Origin: Knoxdaviesia capensis
Lineage: Eukaryota; Ascomycota; Sordariomycetes; Microascales; Gondwanamycetaceae
Reading direction: 5' to 3'
Length of the DNA stretch: 64,000 bases
Assembly: GCA_001510575.1 (NCBI GenBank)
Contig: LNGK01000008.1
Coordinates: forward strand, 4,019,541 to 4,083,540
In this document: positions 12,884-26,900 of the stretch, one piece after another
How positions within the stretch are numbered: position 1 is the first letter of the stretch
Layout of the letters: every line of letters starts with the position of its first letter
Position numbers and translations under genes: made by a program
Notes under the pieces: generated by a model
Databases searched by the model: none
What the model was told of the DNA's origin: nothing
Seen by the model: only the letters and a program-made list of their open reading frames with translations

Positions 12884-12899
12884 GGGGGGGGGGGGGGGG
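12884..12899. repeat. Poly-G run of 16
   Basis: A homopolymer of 16 G followed by an A-rich segment. Exact length is uncertain because homopolymers are prone to sequencing error. Confidence 0.85.
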
Positions 12900-15235
12900 A
12901 ACAAAAACGCGAGAAGATGGTGAAACTACCACTAGAGGGCTTCATCGAGCGAACATCCGATTGCCTAAATTCTCAGGACTCCAGATCACTCACTCCTTGT
13001 ATAAGGCCGCTGCGGATGATGTAACCTGCCCAACTTCCCGGCATGACGACGGCGAAGGCCCCTCCTCGGCGAAGGCAAAATGTCGTGCGCGCTGAACTCC
13101 GATCACCGCCAGGCATCGAGCCCACGCCGGCGTGGTTTTTGTCTCCCGCTATCGGACCAACGGGCGCAGGTGGCCCACAGCAGCCCACAGCAGCAGCACG
13201 CACAGTAAAAAATGAAACCCCCCCTCCTCCGGGATCCAAATCCTCGGAGGGCGTGCAAATCCCGGCTTCCAACGGGTTCGACACAGAAGATAGGTGTGGA
13301 GGGGGTGGGTGGTGGTGACGAAACACATACTCTAGACGGACGGAAGTGCTCGTCGACGAACCGGTGGCGTCCTGAAAAATCAAATTTAGATCTCCACGAG
13401 GCAGCCGTGAAACTACCGCGTAATAGGTCCGGGGCTCACTCTTCTTGATTTGACAACTTCGGTAATGGTCGTGACAAACATATTGGAAATATCATGCAAC
13501 AGATTGGGGGAGCGCAAGTCCACCGCCCAATCAGGACGTGCCGGCGCAGGAGGTTCAGCTCACGAGATATATAATGCAGTACAACTGTACAGTATATGGA
13601 TTCCTCTCCATGTCTGTGTGTTGGTGGGGATGCTATTCCCAGTCTTTGGACCCTCACTGTACAGTATGTATTTTTTAGTACCGGTGTGGTTCAAGCATCA
13701 GGTAACCTACAGAACCTGGGCTTCCAAGATCCGACAAGCAAACTCTCGTGCGTGCGTGCACTGGTGGTGCGGCCGACCATGTCAGTCAGAGTCAGATCCC
13801 TCCCAGAACCCAGGTCAGCGCGGCATTTGGGCCCATCAGCAAGCCAGCTGGACACCAGGCTTGCGGTCGATCAGTGGGAGAAACGCCATCCATCATCGTC
13901 TATCCATCCTGATCCTGGCAGCTTCTTTACCCATCTTCACGCCCTTCCCTCCCCCTTCTCTCTTTCTTTCTTTCTTTCTTTCTCTCTCACTCGTGTTCTG
14001 CGTGGGCGACGCCGTCAGGGCGGCGCTGGGACGCCCATTATCTCTCCTAGACCCAACACCAACCGGCCAGTCTCGTTCCGGCATAGGCGAAATCTGCACC
14101 CTCGTTTTCTTTCCCTTTCGGAAAAGGCATTGTAGATCGAGCTAGGTGGATTGGCTACCCTTGACACAACCAATGGACCGCAAATCACGAGCCACCCAAA
14201 CGTCTATGAACACCGCCCACTTTCATCGGGACCGAGACCTCCCTGACTCTTTTTCTTATCTTGAAGCACGGTGAATATCAATGGGGACCAATGCCGGATA
14301 TATATTACCCTACCAGCACCGATCTGGCCTCCCCTCTCTTTTTTTTGGTTGGCTTCCACACCGGCTAGCGCACGTTTGCTTCTCAGCCCCCCCCGGCTGG
14401 GTGTCAGCAGAAAAAAGAGGCGGAAGAATCAAAAGCAGCCATATATACGTCGATATTAAGATTTACATACCAGCCACATCTTTGGGACAAGCTGGCCATC
14501 CTGTCCTCTTTTGTATCTGGCGAGGTACTTTCCCCATACGGGTGCTCAAGGGGCGTGCCTCAGGACTGAGCCGTACCAAAACAGAATAACGCCGTAGGAG
14601 TAGGGGGGGTTCTGCATCTCTTCGTATCGACGAATAGCTGCATACTGGAACACGACTTGACACCTACCTGTAGAAGTAGAAGCAACAGCAGAAGCGAGAT
14701 ACAAGGGCTGCACGCTAGCTACTCGCAGACACACATACGGGATGATAAAATCTGCCATCCATTTTTTGCACCGGAATCGCGCGGGCCAAACACCAACGAC
14801 AGCGACGGCGACGGCCCTCGATCTGAGTGTGCGTGTGTGTGTGTGCATATAAGGTCGAGAGATTTTCTGCGAGAAGAACAAAGAGCTGCCCTGCCCTGCA
14901 GGGTAGCATGGGATGGGTGGCACCCCATTCTATAAGAAGCATGGCTTACAAAAACTAGTGCCTTCACCCTCGCAGGCCCTCTTCCTCCGACCACCGCACC
15001 AAAACGTTCTTGAGCTGATTAGGTTTAGGGGTTTTTTTTGTGACTTGGAAATTCTGTATTCGCCCAGAGGGCTGCTGGGCTTCCAATTCATCCGGAACGT
15101 CAACTCAACCAACTGTGCTGCTTGCTGCACGAACCGGGAGGGTATAGAGAACAAAATATGAAATCCGTGAAAAGGGGTCGGGAAGGTTTGCGTGTTTGTC
15201 TTTAGACGTGTGCAGGTGTGGTTGTGGAAATAACC

Positions 15236-15237
<2 letters not shown>

Positions 15238-15274
<37 letters not shown>

Positions 15275-15290
15275 CGTGTGTGTGTGTGTT
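15238..15290. repeat. Compound GA then GT microsatellite
   Basis: About 17 GA units pass directly into a GT-rich run (GTGCGTGTGTGTGTGTGT). Non-coding; the open frame crossing it is an Arg-Glu repeat. Confidence 0.95.
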
Positions 15291-18200
15291 GTCTAGGAAA
15301 GGGGGGGAGGGAGTGTGGCAAGAGTGGCCACAGCTGTGTTGAAGACCAGAAAGTGTCGTTGTCTGCTCGACTCATAATACGTGTGTGCTGTGTGGTTCAA
15401 ATGAGGAGGCAGCCGCATATGTGAGAACAAGGCCAGAGAGTGTGTGATGTGCATGTGCAACAGTTCCGACAAGGATGGGACGGCGAGACCGGACGAAGCG
15501 AGGATGCACCCGGTTTGAAGAGAGAACTGAAGAGGTCATCTGGCTTGACAGAAGTGGCGGTATGCGACCAACCAACCCGGACGTTGAAGGCAGAGGAGGG
15601 CCGGAAGATGCACCCCTATCATCCCCGTCTGTCGCACGTCTTCGAGGCGTCCTTCGTAAACCCAGCCCAGCTCCCCCGGCGCGCTGCCCCCGTTAGCCGA
15701 AGGGCGAGAATGCAATCAACGGGTCCTAGAGAGGGGGGAGATAGACAAGGCCCCATCATACTCCATATACCCATACTCCGCATACCCAATCGCCAGCGGT
15801 AAGTACAGCAAGAAAGAAAGCCGGGGACGTTGCTCACGGACGAAGACGAGAAACGAGAAAACGGCATGACAATGATGTAATGAACCTGGAGAGAGCCCTG
15901 ACACTAAAACACCAGCGACAAAGAATCACAGACGAACGACCAAGATATGGCGATGTTACGGTAGGATTGCAGGCTACAAAATTTTCTTGATTTATTTTTT
16001 CTTCTTTCTTTTTTTCTTTTCCCACGCCTTCGCCTGTTGATTCTCACTAACATCTTGACCAGGGGGCGTGTGGGTGCGCGCGGTAAGGGTTCATTCAAAC
16101 TCCAGATGTTTCCTCCGCCAGATGTACAACACCCAACCATTCTTCATTCGCATCAAACCTGCGGGGGGAGGCGAAAAAGCATTACCAGCTGCGTCCGAGT
16201 TTGTTTGCCCACCACACCTGAACAGCGGGAACTCTGCATCAAGCCGTTCTGTCGCGGCCGATGCGCGCTGAAAGCGAATCGTGTTCGAATAAAGACTGCA
16301 GAAAACGGTACTAACCCAGCCAAAGATGCACACTCGAAATATATTGGCCTATATCACAGCTCACTTATCATCGCCAGTTGCCAAGCCCACGGACATGCGG
16401 CCAGATTAACAAGCCAGCCAGCCCACCCCAGCCTGACGATTTTCTTTTTTAATTTCCAAGGTGTGCGGGCAAGCGCAGGAAATCATATCAAGCCCATATA
16501 TCTCGTTCCCGCGACTGACATATAGCAGAAGCCGCTAGCTCATAAAAGCACCCAGCAGCGTAGTGACTGTCTCTCTTTTCTCACCTGTATTTGGCATGGG
16601 CCCAAGGCCGGTCCAGCAGGATTTTTGATTGTGGACCACCCACCGGGCCACTCGCATTAGTTGGTACCAGCAAAGCCAGACCGTTGATTCTAATCTGTAT
16701 CCAGGACGGTGGGATCGGATATGCCGCCAACCCAATATAATATGAAAAAAGCAACCAAGAAGGCGATGGCTTGCCCGCAGTAGGGGGGAAGACAAGACAT
16801 GGCGTCTTCCGATTTGGATTTTAGTCCCAAGCCGAGTTAGAGGCACAACGAACACAGACGCGAACAGACAGGCAGACAGCATTGACTTTCTGCCAAAGAG
16901 GGGGCCAACACTCTCTCTCTCTCATCACGTATCACAGAGTTTGATCCTGGTTTTTCATGTCCAGCCCTAGCACGCACACAATGCTGCTGGCTGGTCAGAA
17001 GAAGACGAAAGAAGTCTGTTCGTTCTCTCGGCGAACACCCACCCCCGCCAGGGTTTGACGTGGTCCTGGAGATAAGAAAATAACCGAGGGAGAGAGGTCG
17101 GCGAACAACGACATCAACACACAAAAGAAATCGATGGAAAATGAAAACTCGGTATCAGCCACGTGAGTGGATTTTCTGTTCCCACTCTCGCAAGAACCAA
17201 TCACACCGCGATACCACGCCGTGGATTTCAAACGGCATTAGAGATGGGAAAGCAACAATCTTGCAAGCGACAGAGATTGATTCACTGGCAGAGACCAGAG
17301 GACGGGCCCGGAGTGACAGGCTGATCAGGGGGGCTCTTTTCCCTTGCTAATATGTATTTTATCTGTGCGTGAGAAAGGATTGTGTGTGATGCCTGTTCAC
17401 AGAGCTGGGACAGATCCCTGGTGAGGGTAGCATTTCGTTTAAAAGAGGGAAAGAGAAGCGATGATCCCGTGCCCATCGGCACAATCCAAGGACCGCGTCA
17501 GCGGGGCAAATTGGCCCCAGCCCCAAAAGACAAAAAGCGAGAGAAAACACCCACAGTATCGATCGGCAAGAGTTGCAGGTAATACTTCTTTTATCGTCTG
17601 TCGCTATCAGGGTTGTTGGGGGGTGGGTTGACGGCTCGTCACAGAGAACGTCCTCTAGATCCACGAAGAAGATTCGACGCAAATAGCACGAACCATACAG
17701 TAGGAGTAATGAAGAGGATACTCACTCGCGGAAAAGAAGAAGGCAAAGAAGGATATACGCCAAATTTCACACACTCCGTCACAGGGCTGCTTGCTGCAAT
17801 GCTTCTGGCTACTTCGATTGCACTCTTCTTTCCCACCAACCTTAGCCAAACCGGTATCTTTTGGCGAGCCTCCAGAAAAGAAAAGAAAAGAAAAGAACAA
17901 AAAAGGTGCGGAATTCACCATATATTCAGACAGAACGGAGTGTGTGTGTGTGTTGAATATGCCCAGTTTAATGACATCCCTCCTACTAAGTGTCATGCCC
18001 TCCCCCCCCCTTTTTTTTTTTCATCCTCCCACACCCTTTTCCTTCACTTTCCAACCGAGACGCACAACTACCCAAATCCTGGTGTGTGCAAACAATACAT
18101 CCAAAAAGAGAAACTGATCCGTATCCTTTTCCCGGATGTTATCGTCCCCGGGCCCGCGACCCTCTCACATCTTCAACGGCTCAGGCTGGGCATTTCCTGT

Positions 18201-18628
18201 CCTTCTTATTGTCTTTTCTTTTCTTTCTGCTTTTTCTCTTTGGAAATCCCCTGCGGCCCTCCTCTTCTCCGGTTATTCCGACCCATGATCCTTGGGTGTC
18301 CGTCGTCGGAGGGGGGTCAATAAAAATTCACAGGACTCGTTTTGTGGGCAATCGAGTGATTCCAGGACATAATTGAGTGAAATACCAGTGCCAAGACTCC
18401 TCGACTTCATTGCATCGATACATCGAGGAAGCAATAGCGAAAGCTGAAATCGGATGGTATTGCTTGAAATCCGGTATATCGATGTGTGTGCCCACTAGTA
18501 TAGCAAGCATCCAGTCACCACGCAGGCACGCACTGACAGCATCAGTCAAATCCGCGGAGACAGATATGCAGTCATCGCAGTCCTCTTCTCCAATTCCAGA
18601 ATGTGCATAATCTCCATACGCACAATAT

Positions 18629-18642
18629 GTACAGTACTGTAC
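18629..18642. repeat. Perfect 14-bp palindrome GTACAGTACTGTAC
   Basis: Self-complementary over 14 bases and followed directly by another ACTGTACGTAC, so TACTGTAC half-sites are stacked head to tail. It belongs to the same family as the palindromes at 7429 and 23819. Confidence 0.8.
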
Positions 18643-21600
18643 TGTACGTACATACGGTACGCTTCTTGAATGACGTGAGGGCTACCATGGATATTGAATG
18701 GAATGCCAACATGTGTCCCGAATCTGAGTGAAGAGGTAGTAGGTGTGCAAGGAACCTGCTTTCGGCTCTGCGAAATCCGTGATCTCTAGGACACACCTCC
18801 GTCAACCACAGGTTTTCGCCTTTTCCCACGCCTTTCAAATCCAGACCCTGCATATTGTGGGCCTACCGCGCACAGCGCGGCCAGCAATAATAAAGACAGC
18901 TGCAACAATCCAGGTGTCGGTTACAGGCAGCCATGGGCGTGCCGCCGTATTTTCATTTCTTCCAAGTGCCCGTTCTTTGCAGCTCGCCGTTACTGTCCCT
19001 TTCTGTGTCCTGGGTCACTCACTCACCGTCTGACATACTGGCCAACTCTGGGAACTGTCACGTGCGTCATAGGCAACAAGTATCCGTACAGACGAGATAT
19101 GAATTCCCACCACATCCACATTCTCACTCCTCTTCCTCGTGAGAGCAGCTGACGGCCAAATCCCCCTCCCCCTCCTCCCCAGCAAAGGTTTGTACGCCAT
19201 CCCAGCTGCCACTTAATCAACGGCAGCATCCTTCCTACCCGCTGAAGCCATCACCATCCCCCCATGGATCTTGTATTTCACATCCTAGAACGGCCACCAG
19301 ATAACACACCAACACGGGGCAGGCTAAGGCACATCCTTTAGTGTCCGTCCCAGAGGCTCGGTTCGCTAGAGGGCTCTAACCGTCGGTCGTTGCTGGTCTT
19401 ATATCGAAATGGTGGGGAGGGGAGGGGGTTCGGTTTAAATGAAAAGGGGGGATGAAGGTTAGAAAAAGGAAGCACAGGTCGCTGTCCGTCCTGCTAGCCT
19501 CTGCGCCGCACAGATTTTAGCCCGGCATCTTCACGAACTGATACACCACGTAGCCGACGACGTTCATGCCACGACTAGTCCGGCCTAGTCTCGCCAGCAG
19601 CCATGAGATGAAATTTGGCATCTTCAGTAGGGGCCAGGAGGCAGACGGGCAAAAAGGATAACAAAATTGCCGGCCCAGAGCATGAATGGCTTGCTCAATG
19701 GGGGTTGGGGTGCTTGAAAACGACCTGTTCTTCTTCACGTTTCGCTTTCCCCTCCTCCCCAAGCCCAGTTCAGCCCTCGCTAAACCTCTCATCCGACCGA
19801 GGCTTCTTGAGCAAATCTTCACTAGTTCTCTCTTTTCTCTCACTCCGTCTCCCCAAGGAGAGAAAATTCGAAGGGAAAAAGAACAATGGGGTTCGTGGCC
19901 TATCCCTTTCCCGATGTTAGTCTCCTCCCCCCCCCCTCGACCTCTCAAGTTTCAACCTAGAGGCTGTCCACTACGGAGGTTTTTAAGGTGTGTCTGTCCT
20001 GGCTGGTTCTGTCTGTCCGTTCCCTTAGTTTGCAAAAGCTGGCAAGGGGGGGTGGCGGGACATGCGCTTTGGCTGGTTCCCATCCAGCAAAGTGCCATCG
20101 CACATCCTCATTTTTTTTAACGCTGTTATTTTTCTTTCTGGGTAGGGCGGATCTGACGATGTGACGCCGTGCTGACCGCCGGTGCGATCACTTTTTTGGG
20201 ACCCCCCTTTACAGCTAATTTAGTGGTTTTTGGTCTTCTTCCCCCCCCCATCCTTCATCTAGTCCGTTTTCTCCCGGATGCTTTGAAAGGTGGTGTTGAC
20301 AGTCGCGCAAGCAAAAGAGCGGCAGACAGCCTTACGGGTTTTGCTTCTTTGGGTTTTTTTTTCTGTCCTCCCTCCTGAGGTCGGGCATCGAATCGTCGTC
20401 ATTTCAGCCCGTTGCGAGCCTCGTATATTTTTAGGGCGCTCATTGATTTTATTTTTTTATAGAACGTCCATTAAAACCAATAGCCCAAGATAGACAGGCA
20501 TGTCGTTTGTTTCCTCCGCCATCTCCGTGACGCCTCGAATATCTTCCCAGCAACCAGAGGCAGACGAAGAACGAAACGAGGGGATATGCTCCGTCAAAGT
20601 TAGGGTATACGTACGAGGGCGCCGGCGTGAAGATCCCGTCGTCTAGTTTCTTTGGCCATCGTCCCGCATCCCCCGGTCCCAAAGTAGATATAGTCCGCGA
20701 TTGACTAAAGAGCTTGGTCTAGAGCCATGTTGTTTTGATTGTTGCGCTTATGTAGCCCATCTGGCAGGAGCTCCAAAGCATCGTGGCCATAGTGTGGTGC
20801 GCTTGTTTAAACGAGCAGACTGTCACAACCTGTTGCATTAGCTTCGCAGCGGGGCCACACACCAGACATGGAATGGAATGATAGCAAAAAAATAAGTTAA
20901 CGGTGACAGGGTCGGTCTGGTTAGGGTCAGGGTCTGGCACCGGCCTGGCATATGCCAGAGCGAAACAAAGAAGGCCCCGTCATGTGGTAGCGTTGTTTAG
21001 TAGCTCGTGACCGGGAACCACAACGTGCTTGTTCTTCGTGGATACCTGCAAGGAGGAGACCAGAAAACCCATCAAGCTGCTACTGCCGCCCGCCCCCCAA
21101 GGGTAGCACTTTCCATGTCTACTCTCTCCTTAGTTGCCTGGAACTAAACTAGGCAGATTTTCCCGGATGCAACCCGACCCAGGCTCAAGTGTGCAGAATG
21201 GCGCACCTTAATTCTTCTGCCGTACATGGTAGACGATATTGTATTATTTGGGAACCATAGGGCGAAGGACTGCCCCCCAAATTTGCAGGAAGGTACACAT
21301 AAGCCAGAAATAAAATATCTGGCTAAGGATTCACGGGGGGTAGTCGGTCGGGCGAGGCTAAAAAAATGCGCGATATCACGATGCGATGAAACAGGAATAG
21401 GCAAGAGGACCGAGAAGGGACGTCGCGTAATGAAAAGGGAAGGAGGGGTTGGATTCCAGCCCAGCCTTTGTGTTCCTGCCTGTCCAGTGGAGAGGCGTCA
21501 CACACATCATGTGGGTATGGGACGGCGAGATTTGTGAACGAGACGATGTGATGGTGGCATGGGAAATGGGGCAGTTCGGGGTGCTGGTGAAAAACAAAAA

Positions 21601-23818
21601 AGGCCAGGTGTAGGCTGCTGGTTTTGTCGATGATGGCGTTTGGCTGAACATGGCTGGATGGGTTGGCCTGGTGCCCCCAAAAATGCTCCGTGCCACTTCC
21701 TTCGTTCCCGTTGACGTGAGTCTAGCGCTGGCACTCTACTACCGACCACGTATATAGAACCTGCGCCTAAGGCATTGGACGGACACAACACCGGTTTAAA
21801 AAAATGGCGACACACTAAGCCTACACGATCAAGGATTCACGATTCTCATCCCCCATTCCTTCCTTAGCCTTGGCCGGGCCTTGTGAGAAGGAACCACCTG
21901 CCCGGCTGCTACATATTAATTCGAGTCGTGGCCCCATCCTTGGCTGGCCTGGTTTTCCTTTTTAACCCCCTTCTATTTTCTGGCTTCCTTTCCCCTTCCC
22001 CCCGGTTCTGGATTATTATAGCTCCGGGACTTTGATCGCCGGCATGTCAGCAACGTGAGGGAAAGTGCGACTGTAGATCTCTGCTGGTGCCGATGGTGAG
22101 GAAATGACGGCCCTAAATTTCGACCATTACTGTATGGGCGATATCTTGTTATATATGCACACTGAAGGCTCCGTTGCAAAATGACATGGAAATAAAGTTG
22201 TTCCTCAACATGACGCTGTGTTGCACGTAACGAAGACACCCACACACATACACAACGTAAAACAAGAGAAACACAATATCGAGGCTTTTCGCGGTGTGAA
22301 ACGTAATGACATCAAGTGATTCCTGTGACACACAGTCACCCACCTTCACCATCCGCTGTTCCCTGGGTTATTTTCCCTTCTTCCTCCTTCCCCCCTAGTC
22401 CCTTCGTCTTTTTATGTCTTTCTTCTGCCCTCGTCCAAATTTCCCGCTCCCCGCGGCTATTCTCGAATATATCTGTATTCATTTTCTTGTCGATCGGGCT
22501 TCTCAGACATCCTGACCCGACGCCCCCCCAGCAAGACACCCGATTCGCAATGTCCCTCCCCCCTTTTTTTGTGCTTGTTTTTCTCTTCCCTCCCAGAACA
22601 TGACACGAGGCTTCCTCGAGAGAGCGAGACATCCTCGGGCAACATGTGCCATGCTTTGGATCAAAAAATCCCGGATCTGGTTTCACTTCATTCTATCATA
22701 TTTTTATTTTTTGGGGCGGTCGAACAAGGTGGCTAAAAAAACATATATCCACACGCACGCCCCCTTACTCGTGAGACTTTGTTAGATGCTGATCTCAACT
22801 CTTTCATTGGACCAACGAAAAATTCGCTGGGTACACGAACAGAACACACACTGAATGATACTCTTTTTCCCTTGGTCCCGGGACATGGGATTGCATACCA
22901 GCACCAGAGGAAGCTAACACTCTAAAGCGAAACTCGGTCCTGTCAAAAAATATTTTTATAACCATCATGTACATCCCCGCCTCTCGTCAAATGTCGGCAA
23001 ATGGCCGGGCCAGTCGGCCGCTTGTAGCCAGCCCTACGTATATAGGCCGCATGTGTCCCGTTACACTTGTTTTATTCCGCCGGCGTCCTCCCTCCACCTG
23101 GAGAAGAGGGGAAAAAAAAACAACCTTGGTTCGAGGCCTGCTGGAGACAAGGAGCCCGGATTGCCATGTAATGCAATGTTCAGTACTGCGCATATGCGTG
23201 CTATGTTGCCTGCCATGCGTTCAGCCCCCGTGTCCAGCTGATGCGTTGTCTCTTCAGTTAGCGTTTACTTTTCGTTCCCGGTGTCGGCTCACGTTCCGTG
23301 CTGCAAGGCCACTCGGCCTGAGCAGCATAATTTGTGGTCTCGCTCAAGTGGTATGGTTGGCTAATTCCTGCCCGTGAAGTTCCGCTACACTCCAACGCTG
23401 GTATATGCAATGCAATTCTCAGTTCCGGCTCTCTGGGCCACAGGGGCTCTCTTGGCTTGAACCGAACACCAAGGCCTGGACGCACACAATGTACTAGGTC
23501 CCATTATGACAACTTTTACCTTCCAAATTGCTGCTATTTGCCATGTGGCTGCCAGTTTGCTCGCCCCTCCCTTATGCACTCTACTTTGAGCCCTGTCTGT
23601 CCTTACACTAAAAGTGTCTGGAAGCTTAAAACCAGACAAACGACATCGCCAGAATCCCTTTATTTCTTTTTTTAGTGGACCGACTTGGCCACTTTTGCTG
23701 GCCGCCAGTCTTCCACCTGGAGGGGTGTACAGTAATAACTTTGATTAACATGTTTTTTCCCCCTCCTCCTTCGCTACCCTGGTGCGCTGGATGGGACCAG
23801 ATCCTCTTGTGGCATATA

Positions 23819-23830
23819 TACTGTACAGTA
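23819..23830. repeat. Perfect 12-bp palindrome TACTGTACAGTA
   Basis: Self-complementary over 12 bases, preceded by TATATA. A further half-site, GTACAGTA, lies 92 bases upstream at 23727-23734. Confidence 0.8.
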
Positions 23831-23864
23831 ATTTAAGGACCCGATTTCTCGGGTTGCATTAGCT

Positions 23865-23900
23865 GGGGGGGGGNGGGGGGGGGGGGGGGGGGGGGGGGGG
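23865..23900. repeat. Poly-G run of about 36 with one ambiguous base
   Basis: An unbroken G tract containing a single N at 23874. The true length is unsure. Such a tract can form G-quadruplexes and is a common site of assembly error. Confidence 0.85.
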
Positions 23901-26900
23901 CAGAAAGGAGCCCACCATCAACAAGGAGGGTGGTGCACCTTTTTTGAGATGTTTTGGGCTTAAACTGGCCTAAAACGAAACCAGGGGACTGGACTGGCTG
24001 TGTTCTTTTACTTCCTTGCGAAGGAGGAGAAACTTTTTTTCAGTTCTAGCTTGCCCCGTAAACCTGTAGTTCATGTCAAGCCAGAAGAAGACCTGGGATT
24101 TTAACGATAGAAATGGGGACGAGCGACGAACGGCTGTTACCCAAAAGAAGAGCGAGCTTCGTGGAATTTTCTTCAAACGTCAGGCCAGGCCACCCACCTT
24201 GACGCGTGGTAAATGGAGTCTCGCCCTGGATTAATACTGGCTGGCTGGCGAGCTTTCCCTTTTTTGAGTTCTTTAGTAACGCGCGGCAGATTGGAACCAA
24301 TTATATATATTACGACGAACAAAAAGCCACCCTTTGGTGGGGGCAGGTAAACAACGTCGCGACCATGGAACCGGCGAGATATACACTATACAGATCCTCG
24401 TATAGTTCCAAAGAGGAGACGTGGATATTATAAAATGACTACTTGAGATTTACGTCATCCGCGGATTTCCAACATGTATATCTCGCCAAACATGCGGTGA
24501 GGGAAGGAAGGGATGGACTGATGTATGGAAGGATGGAAGGAGGGAGGGAGGCAGGACGGATTGATTGGGGAGGAGGGCATGAGCGGAAAAGAGAGATGAC
24601 AGAGTGTCTGAAAAAGGAGGAGGGGGGAAGAACGGAATGAAAAAGAAGGTGAAGGAGGACATACGTACACAATATGATGATCAAGGACGTGGAGTCGGAG
24701 AAGGCAACAGCACATTTTTGTGAACACACAATACTCGCAGACGAGGAAGGTGGCAATGTGAGAGACAGGGAAGGAAGGACTAGACAACAACCTCTTTCTC
24801 TCTTCTCCTGCACACCAACATTTTCCCTGCCTATCGTCTTATTCAAAGGCGACACACCGACAGCCAAGTGATAAGCCCAGTCGCCGTTATTTTCAGGGAA
24901 GGAAGGGCGAGGTGTTCATATCATGACACAACGAGCCAATGAAACAAAGGTCGGGGGTGTGACCGGTCCTCTCCTTTTTAGTCGTCACATCCCAGGAGCG
25001 TGGATTTGATTGAAAAGGAAAAGAAGAGAGGGCGGTTCCCTCCTGCTTTTGGCGACTTGGTTCTGGAGGTCAGGAGATTGCCGAGAACTGCCTGACACTG
25101 TTATGTTGCCTTGCGTTGATTGGACCACCTGCTGAGTATTGCACACAGATACCCAATACAGAAAATGCATTTCTTCTTTATTTCTTTCTTTCCGTTCCTC
25201 GGCACTCATCTTCCCAGTATCTGCCAGAGTTAATTGGGTTGGATGGAATGGGTGCGGGGCGGGAATACAAACTACGGATACTGACGGTACAATCCAGCAC
25301 AGTTTCCGCGTTCCGACCGTTTCGTGTTCTCCGGAAGGCTCAGGATACGAAGAAAAAAAAAGAGAGAGAGAGAAAAAATAATATCGTCAAAGGTACTACT
25401 CGCACGTGCGCTTCGCCCATTCCATCCATATTTTCCAATTAACAAGAGATACAGACAAAACCCGCAGCCTTGGGAGTTGGCGCGGCATTTCAGGAGGGGC
25501 TCCCTAGACTGGGGTTGCTGGTCGACATCTTGGGAGAGGGAAAAAATGACCGCCTGGTTAATCCACACGCGAGGATCATCCATTACCAGAGACAAAAATG
25601 CAGTTGGCTGGGGATAAAAAAGAGTCAATTGGCCTGTGTCGATCTTCCATTCGCTGCGTGAGTGTGCTGAAAAAGCCTGGCGGATCCACTGTGGCCAGAG
25701 CGGAGGAGAGGGCAGAGGGATGATGATCACGTCGCCGAACTAAACACTCCTTACACAGGACGAAGAGTTGACGACAATTGATGCTTTTTCTGGCTATTGC
25801 TTGCAGTGTTTGGTTTTGATCCCCCTTGCATCCGGATGCTAACTTCTTCACTTATTATTCTTCCTCTAAGCAGCAGTGACTTTCAGCTTGCTTTGATGTT
25901 CATCATCACCGTTCCACGATTAAAAAAAAAAAAAAACCCCCCAAAACCCGATGCCCTTGACGACGTAGCAGATCTACAGTTCCGGTTTCTTGATAACGTT
26001 TTTTTGCCCGCTGCTGCTGGCTGCCACTCATACTGAAATGCATCGCATCCGGCACACACACACTCAGCACACAGAAAATATGTGCCAAAACCGGGCTAGC
26101 TTGGTCCCAGAACGACGGCTCCCACTTTCCCAGAAAACACAGTGTGCGTACGGAGTACTTACGCTGCCACTTCGCCTACCCCCCCCCCTTCATTCTCCCT
26201 CTCGCTTGCTTTCCCTATTCGCACTCCTTTTTTCGCCAGTTCTGGATTGCTTTCGACGTTCTGGATGCATGCGTAGAAATTGGGATTACTTGCATTCACA
26301 CAACCTACGTACTTGTAGTTGTACACACTCTCTTCTGTTTTCTCTTTCAACGTGCCCATGCTGTTGATTGCCTTAACCTTCGACGACGTGCCCAATTACA
26401 GTACCGTCCATGGCCTGCGTGTTGTGTGTGTTTGGACCCGCTCCTCACACAAAGAGTTTTGACGAGCTGAAAAAGAATTCAATAAAATAAAATAATGAAT
26501 AAAATCACCACCCGGGCAAACCAGGGAGCGAAAGGAGCAAAACCAGGATGTGACCAACCAGGACAAGCTTCTGTGACGTCGATTGCCAGATATACGCAAC
26601 GAAGACACAAAAAAAAGGGGGAGGGGAGTAGTGATTGGGAAACCCGAATTCAACTCTTCGAGCAGATGATGCGAAATCGGGGGAACTTTTTTTTTTCTCG
26701 TTCTGATTCTGTACGGTTGTTTCGTTGCTGCCGGGAAGGCAACAAGGTCATCCGTCCTCACGCACGAGGATCGTTCCTTCCTGTGACCCTCCCATGCGTG
26801 TCATGCTGTATTCAACGGCGCGCATCTAATGGAGGTTCCAGAACCTCCAAAGATGCGCCAGCACAAACGCCGAACGGCGCTCTTGGGTTTTCTTGGTTCA

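Larger units (their letters stand above)
8674..19500. other. Intergenic block rich in simple repeats, no recognisable gene
   Basis: Nothing here matches a family I know. Long open frames at 13450-14145 and 17613-18323 (plus) fall in C/T-rich sequence that is poor in stop codons, and both read as low-complexity hydrophobic or Ser/Pro strings. The block holds a T-rich pyrimidine tract, an A-rich tract, GA, GT and compound GA/GT microsatellites, and poly-G at 12884-12899. AAAAG repeats lie near 17876-17899 and CTTT repeats near 13964. Palindromes with a CTGTACAG core occur at 13584-13593 and 13656-13665, and a 14-bp one at 18629-18642. Confidence 0.6.

Noticed and set aside
13450..14145. 231-codon plus-strand open frame
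   Set aside because: Overlaps another long frame on the same strand, lies in C/T-rich stop-poor sequence, and resembles no family.
17613..18323. 236-codon plus-strand open frame
   Set aside because: Mostly homopolymer and pyrimidine-tract translation; no domain, no codon bias.
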